From positions 124,001 through 188,000 of the forward strand of contig NZ_JRJE01000020.1 of NCBI RefSeq assembly GCF_000763295.1: a stretch of DNA of 64,000 nt. Reading direction: 5' to 3'. Both the position numbers and the translations under genes were made by a program. Source of the DNA: Thalassospira australica (lineage in GTDB: Bacteria > Pseudomonadota > Alphaproteobacteria > Rhodospirillales > Thalassospiraceae). The notes below the pieces were generated by a model, which had not been told where the DNA came from, searched no databases, and saw only the letters and a list, made by a program, of their open reading frames with translations. Shown here in pieces: positions 7,266 through 14,714 of this stretch (position 1 is the stretch's first letter; each line of letters opens with the position of its first letter).

Positions 7266-7303
7266 AACGCAAAACGCCCGCAAGGGTTAGAACCCTGCGG
7301 GCG
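7266..7303 (-). terminator. Rho-independent terminator in the phage module
   Basis: On the minus strand CGCCCGCAGGGTT and AACCCTTGCGGGCG pair almost perfectly and are followed by TTTTGCGTTT. It lies after the stop at 7351, separating the first two phage genes from the structural operon. Confidence 0.75.
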
Positions 7304-7350
7304 CAATTGTGGCGTTGATTTGTCTCTTATGTCACATTAAAAGGAACAAA

Positions 7351-7866
7351 TCAAGAACATTTTTCAGAAAAAAACACATCCCCGATTTGATGTGCGTTTT
7401 CCGTGGTTTTTCGCAGATGGCGATAAAGCTGCCAGGGGGTGATGATCCAGAACCCGGAAATGCCCAACACACGCTTGACCAGTTCCACACAGCTCATCGG
7501 ACCAAAACGGATCTTGCGGGCCACAGATTGCGGATAGCCAGCCCAAACGCAGTGATACCCAATGGCCTGATAATAGGCATACGGATCAAAGATCGGCGAA
7601 TAGCACCAACTTTCGCACCGCACCCGATGGCTTTGCGGATCAAGGCAAATCCATTCCCCCGCCCGAACGCCAGACACCAGCATAAAGCAATGGCGAAAAC
7701 CCGGCCTTAACACCCGCAGCAACGGTTTTTCCGGGGCATCGGCGAACACCACCAGAACCGATACTTCGCGCCCGGATGCAGATTGCGAAACCCAATGATC
7801 GGCCATGTCCTGTACAGTGGATTTTGGCAAGGCGGGTTTGGTCACGGCGGGTTTTGGCATCGTCAT
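7351..7866 (-). CDS. Conserved phage protein with Cys/His motifs, unknown function
   Basis: A 171-aa product from the ATG at 7866, which overlaps the previous stop as ATGA; an ATG at 7884 is less likely. Recognisable segments are RPGFRHCFMLV, WICLDPQSHRVRCE, CVWAGYP, GPMSCVELVKRVLGI and ITPWQLYRHL. The same pattern (RHCF...W.C.DP...C.E.VKRxLGI...TPxQLYR.L) recurs in phage genomes near packaging genes. The conserved His-Cys and Ser-Cys pairs could suit a papain-like fold, but I do not recognise an established catalytic family. It ends at the terminator at 7266-7303. Confidence 0.7.
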   Translation of the reverse strand: MTMPKPAVTKPALPKSTVQDMADHWVSQSASGREVSVLVVFADAPEKPLLRVLRPGFRHCFMLVSGVRAGEWICLDPQSHRVRCESWCYSPIFDPYAYYQAIGYHCVWAGYPQSVARKIRFGPMSCVELVKRVLGISGFWIITPWQLYRHLRKTTENAHQIGDVFFSEKCS

Positions 7867-8312
7867 TCCCGATACATCCCGCATGGCGATAAATCCCCCC
7901 CCAGTTCGACCGCGACGTCCTCGTGATGAAATGCCTCGTCGCGACCACGTTTGACAATGCCGCGTGTTATCAGAACGTTTTCAAGGGCTTCCATGGCATG
8001 ACGCCACAGATCATCCTTGCCCTTTTCCCGCAGATCACGGGGATCGGGTTCGCGTTCAACAAGGCCGAAATATTCCAGAACCTGCAAATGCCGGTCGCCC
8101 AGAATCCCGCCCTGTTTAAGACGCATCACCGCATTATAAACATCGTCGGGGTCACACGGGCGCACCACCTCGCCCGCATCGGCAATCACGCGGGCCCCTT
8201 CGATCCGGGCGGTTTGACAGCGCACAAACCAGAACCACGCCTGACGCGCACTGGCAAAGGGGGTGATGGTCCGCTCAGACAGCGGCTTGGGAAAAAGTCT
8301 TTGTTCGGTCAC
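7863..8312 (-). CDS. Conserved phage protein of packaging region, unknown function
   Basis: A 149-aa product from a GTG at 8312 with GGAGGG seven bases upstream; the frame stays open to 8477 but the extra residues look non-coding. Segments include ITPFASARQAWFWFVRC, VVRPCDPDDVYNAVMRL, GILGDRHLQVLEYFGLVERE and LWRHAMEALENVLITRGIV. This pattern (RPCxPDDV..A..RL...LxxxHL.VL..YG...P.P....LW..A...L) is widespread in prophages just upstream of large-terminase or portal genes. The function is unknown; a small-terminase-like role is possible but unproven. It is the first gene of the prophage operon; no terminase follows or precedes it here. Confidence 0.65.
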   Translation of the reverse strand: MTEQRLFPKPLSERTITPFASARQAWFWFVRCQTARIEGARVIADAGEVVRPCDPDDVYNAVMRLKQGGILGDRHLQVLEYFGLVEREPDPRDLREKGKDDLWRHAMEALENVLITRGIVKRGRDEAFHHEDVAVELGGDLSPCGMYRE

Positions 8313-8715
8313 GGTGCCCTCCTGCTTGTTTGAACCTGCTTGCAACGCCGGGTTTACGCACCGGGACAATCCCAAAACCCGCCAAATGCCCGCGAAACAG
8401 GCGCACTTCACCCATCCCGGCACATCGCAATGTGCAGAGCAAAGACTGGCGTTTTGTGATTTCCCCAAAGGCAGCATCTGCCGCCCACTTCCGACAACAG
8501 GGCTGCGCCCGCTGCCAAACTTGCAGCCCGCCCCGTTCGTCAGGACTTACTTCTGGATGCAATTCCGGTGTTGATACACAAGCTATAATCCCTTTTTGTT
8601 CTCATTGTAAAGGATTAATTTCCTATTCAAAAGATTAGACCACCCTGTCGCATTGGTCGAAACCAACAGGTGCAATCTCTTAATCCCTTGAAAATCATTC
8701 AGAAATAGAACTGCG
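8313..8715. other. Intergenic region between prophage remnant and LacI gene
   Basis: About 400 bases without a supported gene. The prophage side (8313-8560) is GC-rich and may be decayed coding sequence. The stretch 8570-8700 is AT-rich. On the minus strand TTGAAT, 15 bases, TACAAT (8600-8630) is a possible sigma70 promoter for the first prophage operon. The actual prophage boundary is likely here, but no att-like duplication or integrase was found. Confidence 0.4.
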
Positions 8716-9750
8716 CTATGGCAGGTTCTCTTTGACCACGACTTCCATGGTCAGCTTGGCGACATCTTTTTCCGCCGGGTTGCCCCCGCGCAGGTTTTCA
8801 AATGTCCGAAGGGCATTTTGCACGATCACACCAGGGCTTTGGGTGATCACCACATCCATGAGGCCTTCGAGCAGGAACCGCCGGGTATCGGGGGTCAGCC
8901 CGTGACCGATAAAGATGATGTCCCCGGCACGTCCGCTTTCGCGCAAGGCACGTGCAACCCCGTCAGATGATCCGCCGACGTTATAAATCCCCACCAGATC
9001 AGGATATTCTTCAAGCAGTGACTTGGTGTGCAGGTAGTTTTCGCTGCGATCATCATGGCCTTCGCGGGCAGCAACCACGCGGATATCAGGGAAATCTTCG
9101 GCCATCAGCGACAGAAATCCCATTTCGCGTTCTTCATGGGCGCGATAGGTGCGGCTGGCGGCAATCATCGCCACCCGCCCGCGATTTGGCCCCATGAACC
9201 GGCCCAGCATATAGCCGGCTGTGCGCCCGACCGCCCGGTTATCCAACCCGACATAGGCCGCACGCGGCACGCCGGAAATGTCGGAAACCACCGTAATCAT
9301 GTGTTTTCCCGCATCCTGCAACTCGGACACGGTTTCACGCACGAGGGGATGATCAATCGCCATAAAGGCAATGCCATCGGCCTTTTGCCCATGTTGGCGA
9401 AGGGCCTCGGACAACAATTTGGGATTGAAACTGTCGATGAAAAAGACGCGTGCGCGGATATTATAGCCCGTTGTGGCCTCGGCCGCTGTTTTGATGCGAT
9501 CCCCCAAAAGCCGCAAATACGGATTGGTCCCCGAGGGCAGCAAAAACACCACCCGCATCGGTTTGGGGCGAAAAACATCCTGCATGTCATTTTCCGGCAG
9601 ATAACCGAGTTCGGCGGCAGCCTGAAGCACGCGTTTTGCCGTGCGTTCGCGCACACCGGGCCGCTTGTTTAGCACGCGGTCCACCGTTGCCGGGGAAACC
9701 CCGCACAGTTCGGCAATATCCTTGATGACTGGCCCGGTTGTCTTTGGCAT
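8716..9750 (-). CDS. LacI-family transcriptional regulator of the sugar-acid operon
   Basis: A 344-aa protein from the ATG at 9750, which has GAGGG nine bases upstream; the frame opens earlier without a better start. Residues 8-60 are a LacI helix-turn-helix and hinge (VIKDIAELCGVSPATVDRVL, then RPGVRERTAKRVLQAAAELGYLPEN). The rest is a periplasmic-binding-protein-like sugar domain (PMRVVFLLPSGTNPYL, DGIAFMAIDHP, YVGLDNRAVGRTAGYMLGRFM, GIYNVGGSSDGVARAL). It diverges from the TRAP/RLP operon and probably represses it until a pathway intermediate binds. Palindromes in the shared 149-base region are the expected operators. Confidence 0.9.
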   Translation of the reverse strand: MPKTTGPVIKDIAELCGVSPATVDRVLNKRPGVRERTAKRVLQAAAELGYLPENDMQDVFRPKPMRVVFLLPSGTNPYLRLLGDRIKTAAEATTGYNIRARVFFIDSFNPKLLSEALRQHGQKADGIAFMAIDHPLVRETVSELQDAGKHMITVVSDISGVPRAAYVGLDNRAVGRTAGYMLGRFMGPNRGRVAMIAASRTYRAHEEREMGFLSLMAEDFPDIRVVAAREGHDDRSENYLHTKSLLEEYPDLVGIYNVGGSSDGVARALRESGRAGDIIFIGHGLTPDTRRFLLEGLMDVVITQSPGVIVQNALRTFENLRGGNPAEKDVAKLTMEVVVKENLP

Positions 9751-9773
9751 CCCACCCTCAAAAACATCAAAAC

Positions 9774-9790
9774 ACATCATTTTATGATGT
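9774..9790. promoter_or_regulatory. Palindromic operator candidate for the LacI regulator
   Basis: ACATCATTTTATGATGT is a perfect 17-base palindrome, nested in a wider imperfect one (CATCAAAA ... TTTGATG, about 9766-9796). It sits 24 bases upstream of the lacI-type start and about 110 bases upstream of dctP, where a LacI-family operator is expected. The assignment is positional inference. Confidence 0.5.
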
Positions 9791-9899
9791 TTGATGAGGC
9801 AATATGTTTCACGTACTCTGACACTATTCAAGGGAAAACAAGAACAACTCGATCACAAGACAGGCTAAAAGAAGTCATAGACCATCACGGGAGGAAACC

Positions 9900-10910
9900 A
9901 TGGTCATCCAAAGCAAGTTCCGTCATATCGCGACAACGTTTGTCGCTGCTGCATCCTTTTCTGTCATGGCGCATGCCGCCAGCGCACAGGAATATGAGCT
10001 TAGTTACGGTCACATGAATTCGCCGACCAGCGTTGTCGGCATGCAGGCCGACTGGCTGGCCGAAGAGATCGCCAAAAACACCAATGGCGCGGTCAAGATT
10101 GACGTTTATCCGTCATCCCAGCTTGGCAAAATTCAGGAACTCGCAGAAGGCGTTTCCATGGGGGCCATTGCCCTGTCGCATAACACCGCAGGCGCGCTCA
10201 GCTCGCTTTACGAAGATTTCGGCGTGCTTGATACCCCGTATCTGTATCGCGATTACGATCACCTGATGAATGTGGTCGACATCAATTCCCCGGTCATGGC
10301 CGAACTGAATGCGGGCCTGATTGAAAATACCGGCATGCGTGTACTTTATGCGTTTTATTTCGGCACCCGTCAGCTGACTGCCAATATGGCCGTAAAAACC
10401 CCGGCCGATCTTTCGGGCGTTAAAATCCGTGCCATCCCGTCCCCGGTTTATCTGACCGCGGTCGAAGGTCTGGGGGCGGCCCCGGTCCCGGTGGATTGGT
10501 CCGAAGTGCCCACCGCCCTTGCCACCGGCATTGTTCAGGGCCAGGAAAACCCGGTCAACGTAGCGGTCGATCATAAACTCTATGACGTTCAGTCACACAT
10601 GATGCTGACCGGTCATATTTCAGCCGCCGAGATCGTCGTGATCAACGAAGACCTCTGGCAGAGCTTCCCCGATGACATCAAGGATGGCATTACCAAGGCC
10701 GCCGAAACGGTGCGCATGAAGGCATCCCAGACGATCCTTGATAAAGAAGCAGGCGATCTTGCCAAGCTCAAAGAAGCGGGCATGACCATCATCGGCCCTG
10801 ATGACGGCCTTGATGTCGCGGCCTTCCGTGCTGGTGTCGAAAAGCTCGTGCACGAACGTTTCGATGACAAATACGGCAAATATTACGAGCAGATCTCTGC
10901 TGTAAAATAA
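9900..10910 (+). CDS. dctP: TRAP transporter substrate-binding protein (DctP family)
   Basis: A 336-aa periplasmic protein with a signal peptide (residues 1-29, cleavage near ASA-QEY). It binds an acidic substrate and delivers it to the DctQM membrane complex. The family pattern is clear: PSSQLGKIQELAEGVSMGAI, a GTRQLTANMAVKTPADLSGVKIRAIPS block containing R177 (the arginine that normally clamps the substrate carboxylate), VDWSEVPTALATGIVQGQENP, and a helical C-terminus. GGGAGGA lies just before the ATG. It is the first gene of the operon; the 91-base gap to dctQ contains only a weak GC-rich hairpin (about 10920-10970). Confidence 0.93.
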   Translation: MVIQSKFRHIATTFVAAASFSVMAHAASAQEYELSYGHMNSPTSVVGMQADWLAEEIAKNTNGAVKIDVYPSSQLGKIQELAEGVSMGAIALSHNTAGALSSLYEDFGVLDTPYLYRDYDHLMNVVDINSPVMAELNAGLIENTGMRVLYAFYFGTRQLTANMAVKTPADLSGVKIRAIPSPVYLTAVEGLGAAPVPVDWSEVPTALATGIVQGQENPVNVAVDHKLYDVQSHMMLTGHISAAEIVVINEDLWQSFPDDIKDGITKAAETVRMKASQTILDKEAGDLAKLKEAGMTIIGPDDGLDVAAFRAGVEKLVHERFDDKYGKYYEQISAVK

Positions 10911-11001
10911 TTGGTTTCAGGACGGTTTCGGGGGTGTCACATCCTCGACGCCGGGGAAGCCGTCCTGATTTCGCTTTGCCCCAACTTATTCAGGTTTCGT
11001 C

Positions 11002-11613
11002 ATGCCCTACAGGAACTCCCCGATCTATAAGGGGCTGGACCGGACTTGCCGGGTTCTGACCGCTTTTTCCATGGTGATGCTCGCCCTTATGGCTGTGCTG
11101 GTGGTCGGTCAGGTGATCTTGCGCAACTTTTTTGATCTGGGCCTGCCCTGGGCAGACGAATTGTCCCGGATTGCCAATATCGCGCTGGTGTTTTTCGCAG
11201 TTCCCGCCCTGATGCTTCATAACCGTCATATCGCAATTGACCTGTTGTTCAGCGCGCTTGGCGCACGCGGCAAGGCGGTTCTAAGCTTTGTCAATTACAC
11301 GCTGATTTCGCTGTTTTCCGCCATTTTCCTGTTTGGTCTTTATAAATTTTTGACGCGCGCGGGCAAATTCACCACCCCTTCGCTGTCTATGCCGAATTAC
11401 GCCGTCTATGCCCCGGCGGTGATTGCCTTCGCGCTTTTGTTGGCCGTGGCCCTATATCGGCTGATTTCACGCACAGAACCGGTCACGGAATATGACACGG
11501 ACGAGGCCCGCAACCCGATTGCTGAAGCCATCGCCCCCATCCCCCAAGAAATGTCCCAAGCCGTACCGGCAAAACCATCAGACACAAAATCCGCTGAGGA
11601 TTCCATCAAATGA
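11002..11613 (+). CDS. dctQ: TRAP transporter small permease (DctQ family)
   Basis: A 203-aa protein with four predicted membrane helices (about residues 14-40, 52-72, 91-114 and 131-153) and the DctQ signature GQVILRNFFDLGLPWADELSRIANIALVFFAVPAL. The C-terminal 45 residues are hydrophilic and longer than in most DctQ proteins. It partners with DctM, whose ATG overlaps this stop codon (ATGA at 11610-11613), so the two are made together. Sodium-driven uptake of a sugar acid or related anion is the expected role. Confidence 0.92.
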   Translation: MPYRNSPIYKGLDRTCRVLTAFSMVMLALMAVLVVGQVILRNFFDLGLPWADELSRIANIALVFFAVPALMLHNRHIAIDLLFSALGARGKAVLSFVNYTLISLFSAIFLFGLYKFLTRAGKFTTPSLSMPNYAVYAPAVIAFALLLAVALYRLISRTEPVTEYDTDEARNPIAEAIAPIPQEMSQAVPAKPSDTKSAEDSIK

Positions 11614-12887
11614 TGAGTGCAACTCTTCTTATCCTGTTTTTGGCACTCATGATCATTCGCCTGCCGATTGCGATCTGTCTGGGACTGTCATCTGCGGTCG
11701 TGATGATCCTGTTTAACCTGCCGATGACGGTTCTGGCGCAGCGCACGCTCAATGCGCTTGATTCCACCCCGCTTCTGGCTGTGCCGCTGTTTATCCTTGC
11801 CGCCAATCTTCTCAGCCTGTCGGGTGTGACCAATCACCTGTTTGAACTGGTGCGCATGCTGGTTGGCTGGATCCGGGGTGGCACGGCACAGGTCAGCGTT
11901 CTGGTCAGTCTGATTTTCTCGGGCGTGTCGGGGGCGGCCCTTGCCGATATTGGCGCGCTTGGCGCGGTGCAGATCAAAATGATGCGCAAGCAGGGCTATT
12001 CAGCCGAATTTGCATCAGGCATCACCATGGCTGCAGCCACCATCGGCCCGATTTTCCCGCCAAGCATTCCGATCATTATCTTTGCCTCTGTCGCCAATGT
12101 ATCGGCCGTCAAATTGCTGATTGCAGGCATCGTGCCGGCTGTTTTGATCACAGCCCTTCTGATGTTGCAAGTCGGGGTGATGGCGCGGATCTACAAGCTG
12201 CCGCGCGACGAGGTGAAATTCAACATTGCCGCCTTTGCCCGCAAGTTTGTTATATCGCTGCCCGCCCTTGCCGCACCGGTCATTCTGATTGGCGGTTTGA
12301 TTTCGGGGTATTTCGGCCCGACCGAAGTGGCGGGTGTCACGGTGGCCTATGCGCTTTTGATCGGCAAGTTTGTCTATCGCCAGCTTGATCTCAAACGGGT
12401 TTTGACAGCGGCGCGTGACAGTGTGGATGCCACGGGCAATGTGCTTTTCATCGTATCTACCGCCGCCCTGTTTGCCTGGGTCCTGACCATGGACCGCCTG
12501 CCTGCAACGGCAAGTGAGTTTTTGCTTGGTCTGTCAAGCGACCCGCTGGTGCTGCTTTTGATCGTCAATGTGCTGTTGCTGGTCGTTGGCATGTTCCTGG
12601 AATCGATTGCCGCCATCCTGATCATCGCACCGATCATTACCCCGGCCATGACCGCAGCAGGTGTTGATCCGTTGCAGCTTGGCGTGGTGTTTGTGCTCAA
12701 CCTTATGATCGGGCTTCTGACCCCGCCGGTTGGCATGAGCCTTTATATGGTCAGCATCATCGCCAAGATGCCGCTGCATCGGGTGATCCGTGGTGCGCTT
12801 CCCTTCCTGTTACCGCTGTTTTTGTCGCTGCTCGCAGTGACCTGCATACCGGCAATCTCTGTCTGGTTGCCCAACCTTCTGGATTAA
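11610..12887 (+). CDS. dctM: TRAP transporter large permease (DctM family)
   Basis: A 425-aa integral membrane protein with 11-12 hydrophobic helices and normal DctM length. Signature segments include IRLPIAICLGLSSAVVMILF, VPLFILAANLLSLSGVTNHLF, GVSGAALADIGALGAVQIKMM, TIGPIFPPSIPIIIFASVANVS, and the C-terminal LMIGLLTPPVGMSLYMVS. It forms the substrate channel with DctQ. The stop is ten bases before the VOC gene start, so transport and catabolism are co-transcribed. Confidence 0.95.
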   Translation: MMSATLLILFLALMIIRLPIAICLGLSSAVVMILFNLPMTVLAQRTLNALDSTPLLAVPLFILAANLLSLSGVTNHLFELVRMLVGWIRGGTAQVSVLVSLIFSGVSGAALADIGALGAVQIKMMRKQGYSAEFASGITMAAATIGPIFPPSIPIIIFASVANVSAVKLLIAGIVPAVLITALLMLQVGVMARIYKLPRDEVKFNIAAFARKFVISLPALAAPVILIGGLISGYFGPTEVAGVTVAYALLIGKFVYRQLDLKRVLTAARDSVDATGNVLFIVSTAALFAWVLTMDRLPATASEFLLGLSSDPLVLLLIVNVLLLVVGMFLESIAAILIIAPIITPAMTAAGVDPLQLGVVFVLNLMIGLLTPPVGMSLYMVSIIAKMPLHRVIRGALPFLLPLFLSLLAVTCIPAISVWLPNLLD

Positions 12888-12897
12888 GTGAGGAACT

Positions 12898-13437
12898 ATG
12901 AGCAGATTTCTGGGTGAAATTCGTCAGCTCGGCTACGTTGTGCCCGATATCGAGGCCGCCATGGACCATTGGTCCGAAACCATGGGCGTTGGTCCCTGGT
13001 ACTATAACCCCAAGGTCCCGATCGAGGATTACCAGTATGACGGCCAATCCCATGCGGTCCATAATTCCGTCGCACTCGCCAATTCCGGCTATGTTCAGGT
13101 CGAACTGATCCAGACGCGGAATGACGCGCCGTCGATGTATCGTGATTTTCTTCAGGCCGGAAACACCGGTTTGCAGCATGTCGCCTATTGGACCGAAAAG
13201 TTCGATGACGACCTGGCGCTGATGGAAGGCAAGGGCTTTAAAGTCAAAATGAGCGGCAAGGTCGGTGAAAACGGGCGTTTTGTCTATTTCGACAAGGAAG
13301 CGCATCCGGGCACCGTAATCGAACTGTCCGAAGTCGTCGGCCCAAAAGGCCGCCTGTTCAAGTCGATCTACGAGGCCTCCATCGATTGGGATGGTACTGA
13401 TCCGATCCGTCCGTTCCCGTCGCTTTCGGAAATCTAA
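12898..13437 (+). CDS. VOC-fold (glyoxalase/epimerase superfamily) enzyme of the operon
   Basis: A 179-aa VOC-superfamily protein of the methylmalonyl-CoA epimerase-like group (Glyoxalase_4). Two beta-alpha-beta-beta-beta modules are visible: QLGYVVPDIEAAMDHWSETMGVGPW...VQVELIQ and GLQHVAYWTEKFDDDLALM...VIELSE. Likely metal ligands are the Glu of VELIQ, the His of LQHVAY and the Glu of VIELSE. The first canonical His (HxxxVVPD) is replaced by Gly-Tyr. GAGG precedes the ATG and the RuBisCO-like gene starts three bases after the stop. It probably isomerises, epimerises or opens a substrate feeding the kinase and RLP; the exact reaction is unknown. Confidence 0.85.
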   Translation: MSRFLGEIRQLGYVVPDIEAAMDHWSETMGVGPWYYNPKVPIEDYQYDGQSHAVHNSVALANSGYVQVELIQTRNDAPSMYRDFLQAGNTGLQHVAYWTEKFDDDLALMEGKGFKVKMSGKVGENGRFVYFDKEAHPGTVIELSEVVGPKGRLFKSIYEASIDWDGTDPIRPFPSLSEI

Positions 13438-13440
13438 GCC

Positions 13441-14712
13441 ATGGATTTGATCGAAGCCCGCTACCTGATTGAAACTCCGCTTGATCCCGAAAAGATCGCC
13501 GCTGTGATGGCAGGCGAACAAAGCAGCGGCACCTTTGTGCGCGTTGCTGGTGAAACCGATGAACTGCGCGAACGCTGTGCGGCGCGCATTCTTGGCATCC
13601 GTGAACTCAGCCCGGTCAATCACCCCAGCCTGCAAAGTGCCTATCTTGATGCACGCGGGATCAAGGGGCCGTACCGTCGTGCTGAAATCCGCATCGGCTT
13701 CCCGGCGGGAAATATCGGGCGCAATCTGGCGACACTGGCCTCAACCGTTTCGGGCAATCTTTATGATCTGGGCGAAATCACCGGGCTTAAGCTGATTGAT
13801 GTTATCCTGCCCAAGGCATACCGCGATCTTTATGATTATCCGGTCGCAGGCACCAAAGGTACACGCACGCGGATGAATGTGCATGATCGTCCGTTCTTTG
13901 GCACGATCATCAAACCCAATGTCGGCATGCGCAGCAATGACATCGCCGATCTGGTCGATCAGCTTTGTGAGGCGGGCGTTGATTTCATCAAGGATGACGA
14001 AGTCTGCGCCAACCCGCAATGCGCGCCGCTTGCCGAACGTATTCCCGCTGTTATGGATCGTGTGCGGCGCTATCGTGATCGCACCGGGCGTGACGTGATG
14101 ATTGCCTTTAACATCACCGATGAAACCGATGCCATGCGCCGCCATGCCGACCTGATCAAACAGGAAGGCGGATCTTGCGCCATGGTCAGCATGAACTGGA
14201 CGGGGCTTTCAGCCCTTCAGACCTTGCGCACATCAACCGACCTTGTTTTGCATGGTCATCGCAACGGCTTTGGCGCATTTTCGCGCCATCCGCTGATTGG
14301 CATGGCGTTTCCGGCTTATCAGACGCTCTATCGTCTGACCGGGATGGATCACATGCATGTCCATGGCATGGGCGGGAAATTCTGTGACGAGGATACCGAG
14401 GTCGCAGATTCTGCCGAACGCTGCGCCAACCCCCTTGCCCAAGGCAATGGCGATGAAGACCGCGTTCTTCCGGTGTTTTCATCCGGGCAATGGGCGGGCA
14501 CAGTTCCAGCCACTTATAAGGCGGTTGGTTCGGCTGATTTCATGTTCCTGGCTGGTGGCGGCATCCTTGCCCATCCATCCGGTCCGGCGGCAGGTGTGAC
14601 CAGCCTGCGCGAAGCCTGGGAGGCATGCAAGGAAGGCAAAAGCCTTGAAGAATTTGCCAGTCCCGACACCGCCCTTGCCCAAGCCCTGTCATTTTATGGG
14701 GCACGGGGCTGA
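13441..14712 (+). CDS. RuBisCO-like protein (form IV), sugar-acid catabolism type
   Basis: A 423-aa member of the RuBisCO large-subunit superfamily. Equivalents of catalytic residues are present: N106 (RuBisCO N123), K158 in IIKPNVG (K175), K184-D-D186-E187 (carbamylated K201, D203, E204), H273-R274 (H294-R295), H306 (H327), K313 (loop-6 K334), S348 (S379), and the phosphate-binding GGG at LAGGGILAHPSG. K177 is replaced by N160. No small subunit or phosphoribulokinase is nearby, so this is not carbon fixation. The directly following DUF1537 kinase matches the OiaK plus OiaX/OiaT arrangement, in which the RLP decarboxylates or cleaves 3-oxoisoapionate 4-phosphate. The specific substrate here is inferred, not shown. 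Confidence 0.9.
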   Translation: MDLIEARYLIETPLDPEKIAAVMAGEQSSGTFVRVAGETDELRERCAARILGIRELSPVNHPSLQSAYLDARGIKGPYRRAEIRIGFPAGNIGRNLATLASTVSGNLYDLGEITGLKLIDVILPKAYRDLYDYPVAGTKGTRTRMNVHDRPFFGTIIKPNVGMRSNDIADLVDQLCEAGVDFIKDDEVCANPQCAPLAERIPAVMDRVRRYRDRTGRDVMIAFNITDETDAMRRHADLIKQEGGSCAMVSMNWTGLSALQTLRTSTDLVLHGHRNGFGAFSRHPLIGMAFPAYQTLYRLTGMDHMHVHGMGGKFCDEDTEVADSAERCANPLAQGNGDEDRVLPVFSSGQWAGTVPATYKAVGSADFMFLAGGGILAHPSGPAAGVTSLREAWEACKEGKSLEEFASPDTALAQALSFYGARG

Positions 14713-14714
14713 CG

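Noticed and set aside
12757..13635. Minus-strand frame (292 codons) across dctM, VOC and RLP
   Set aside because: It crosses three recognised genes in antisense and has no motif of its own.
13441..14712. RuBisCO for Calvin-cycle carbon fixation
   Set aside because: No small subunit, phosphoribulokinase or CbbR is near, K177 is replaced, and the operon contains a sugar-acid transporter and kinase, so a form IV catabolic role fits better.
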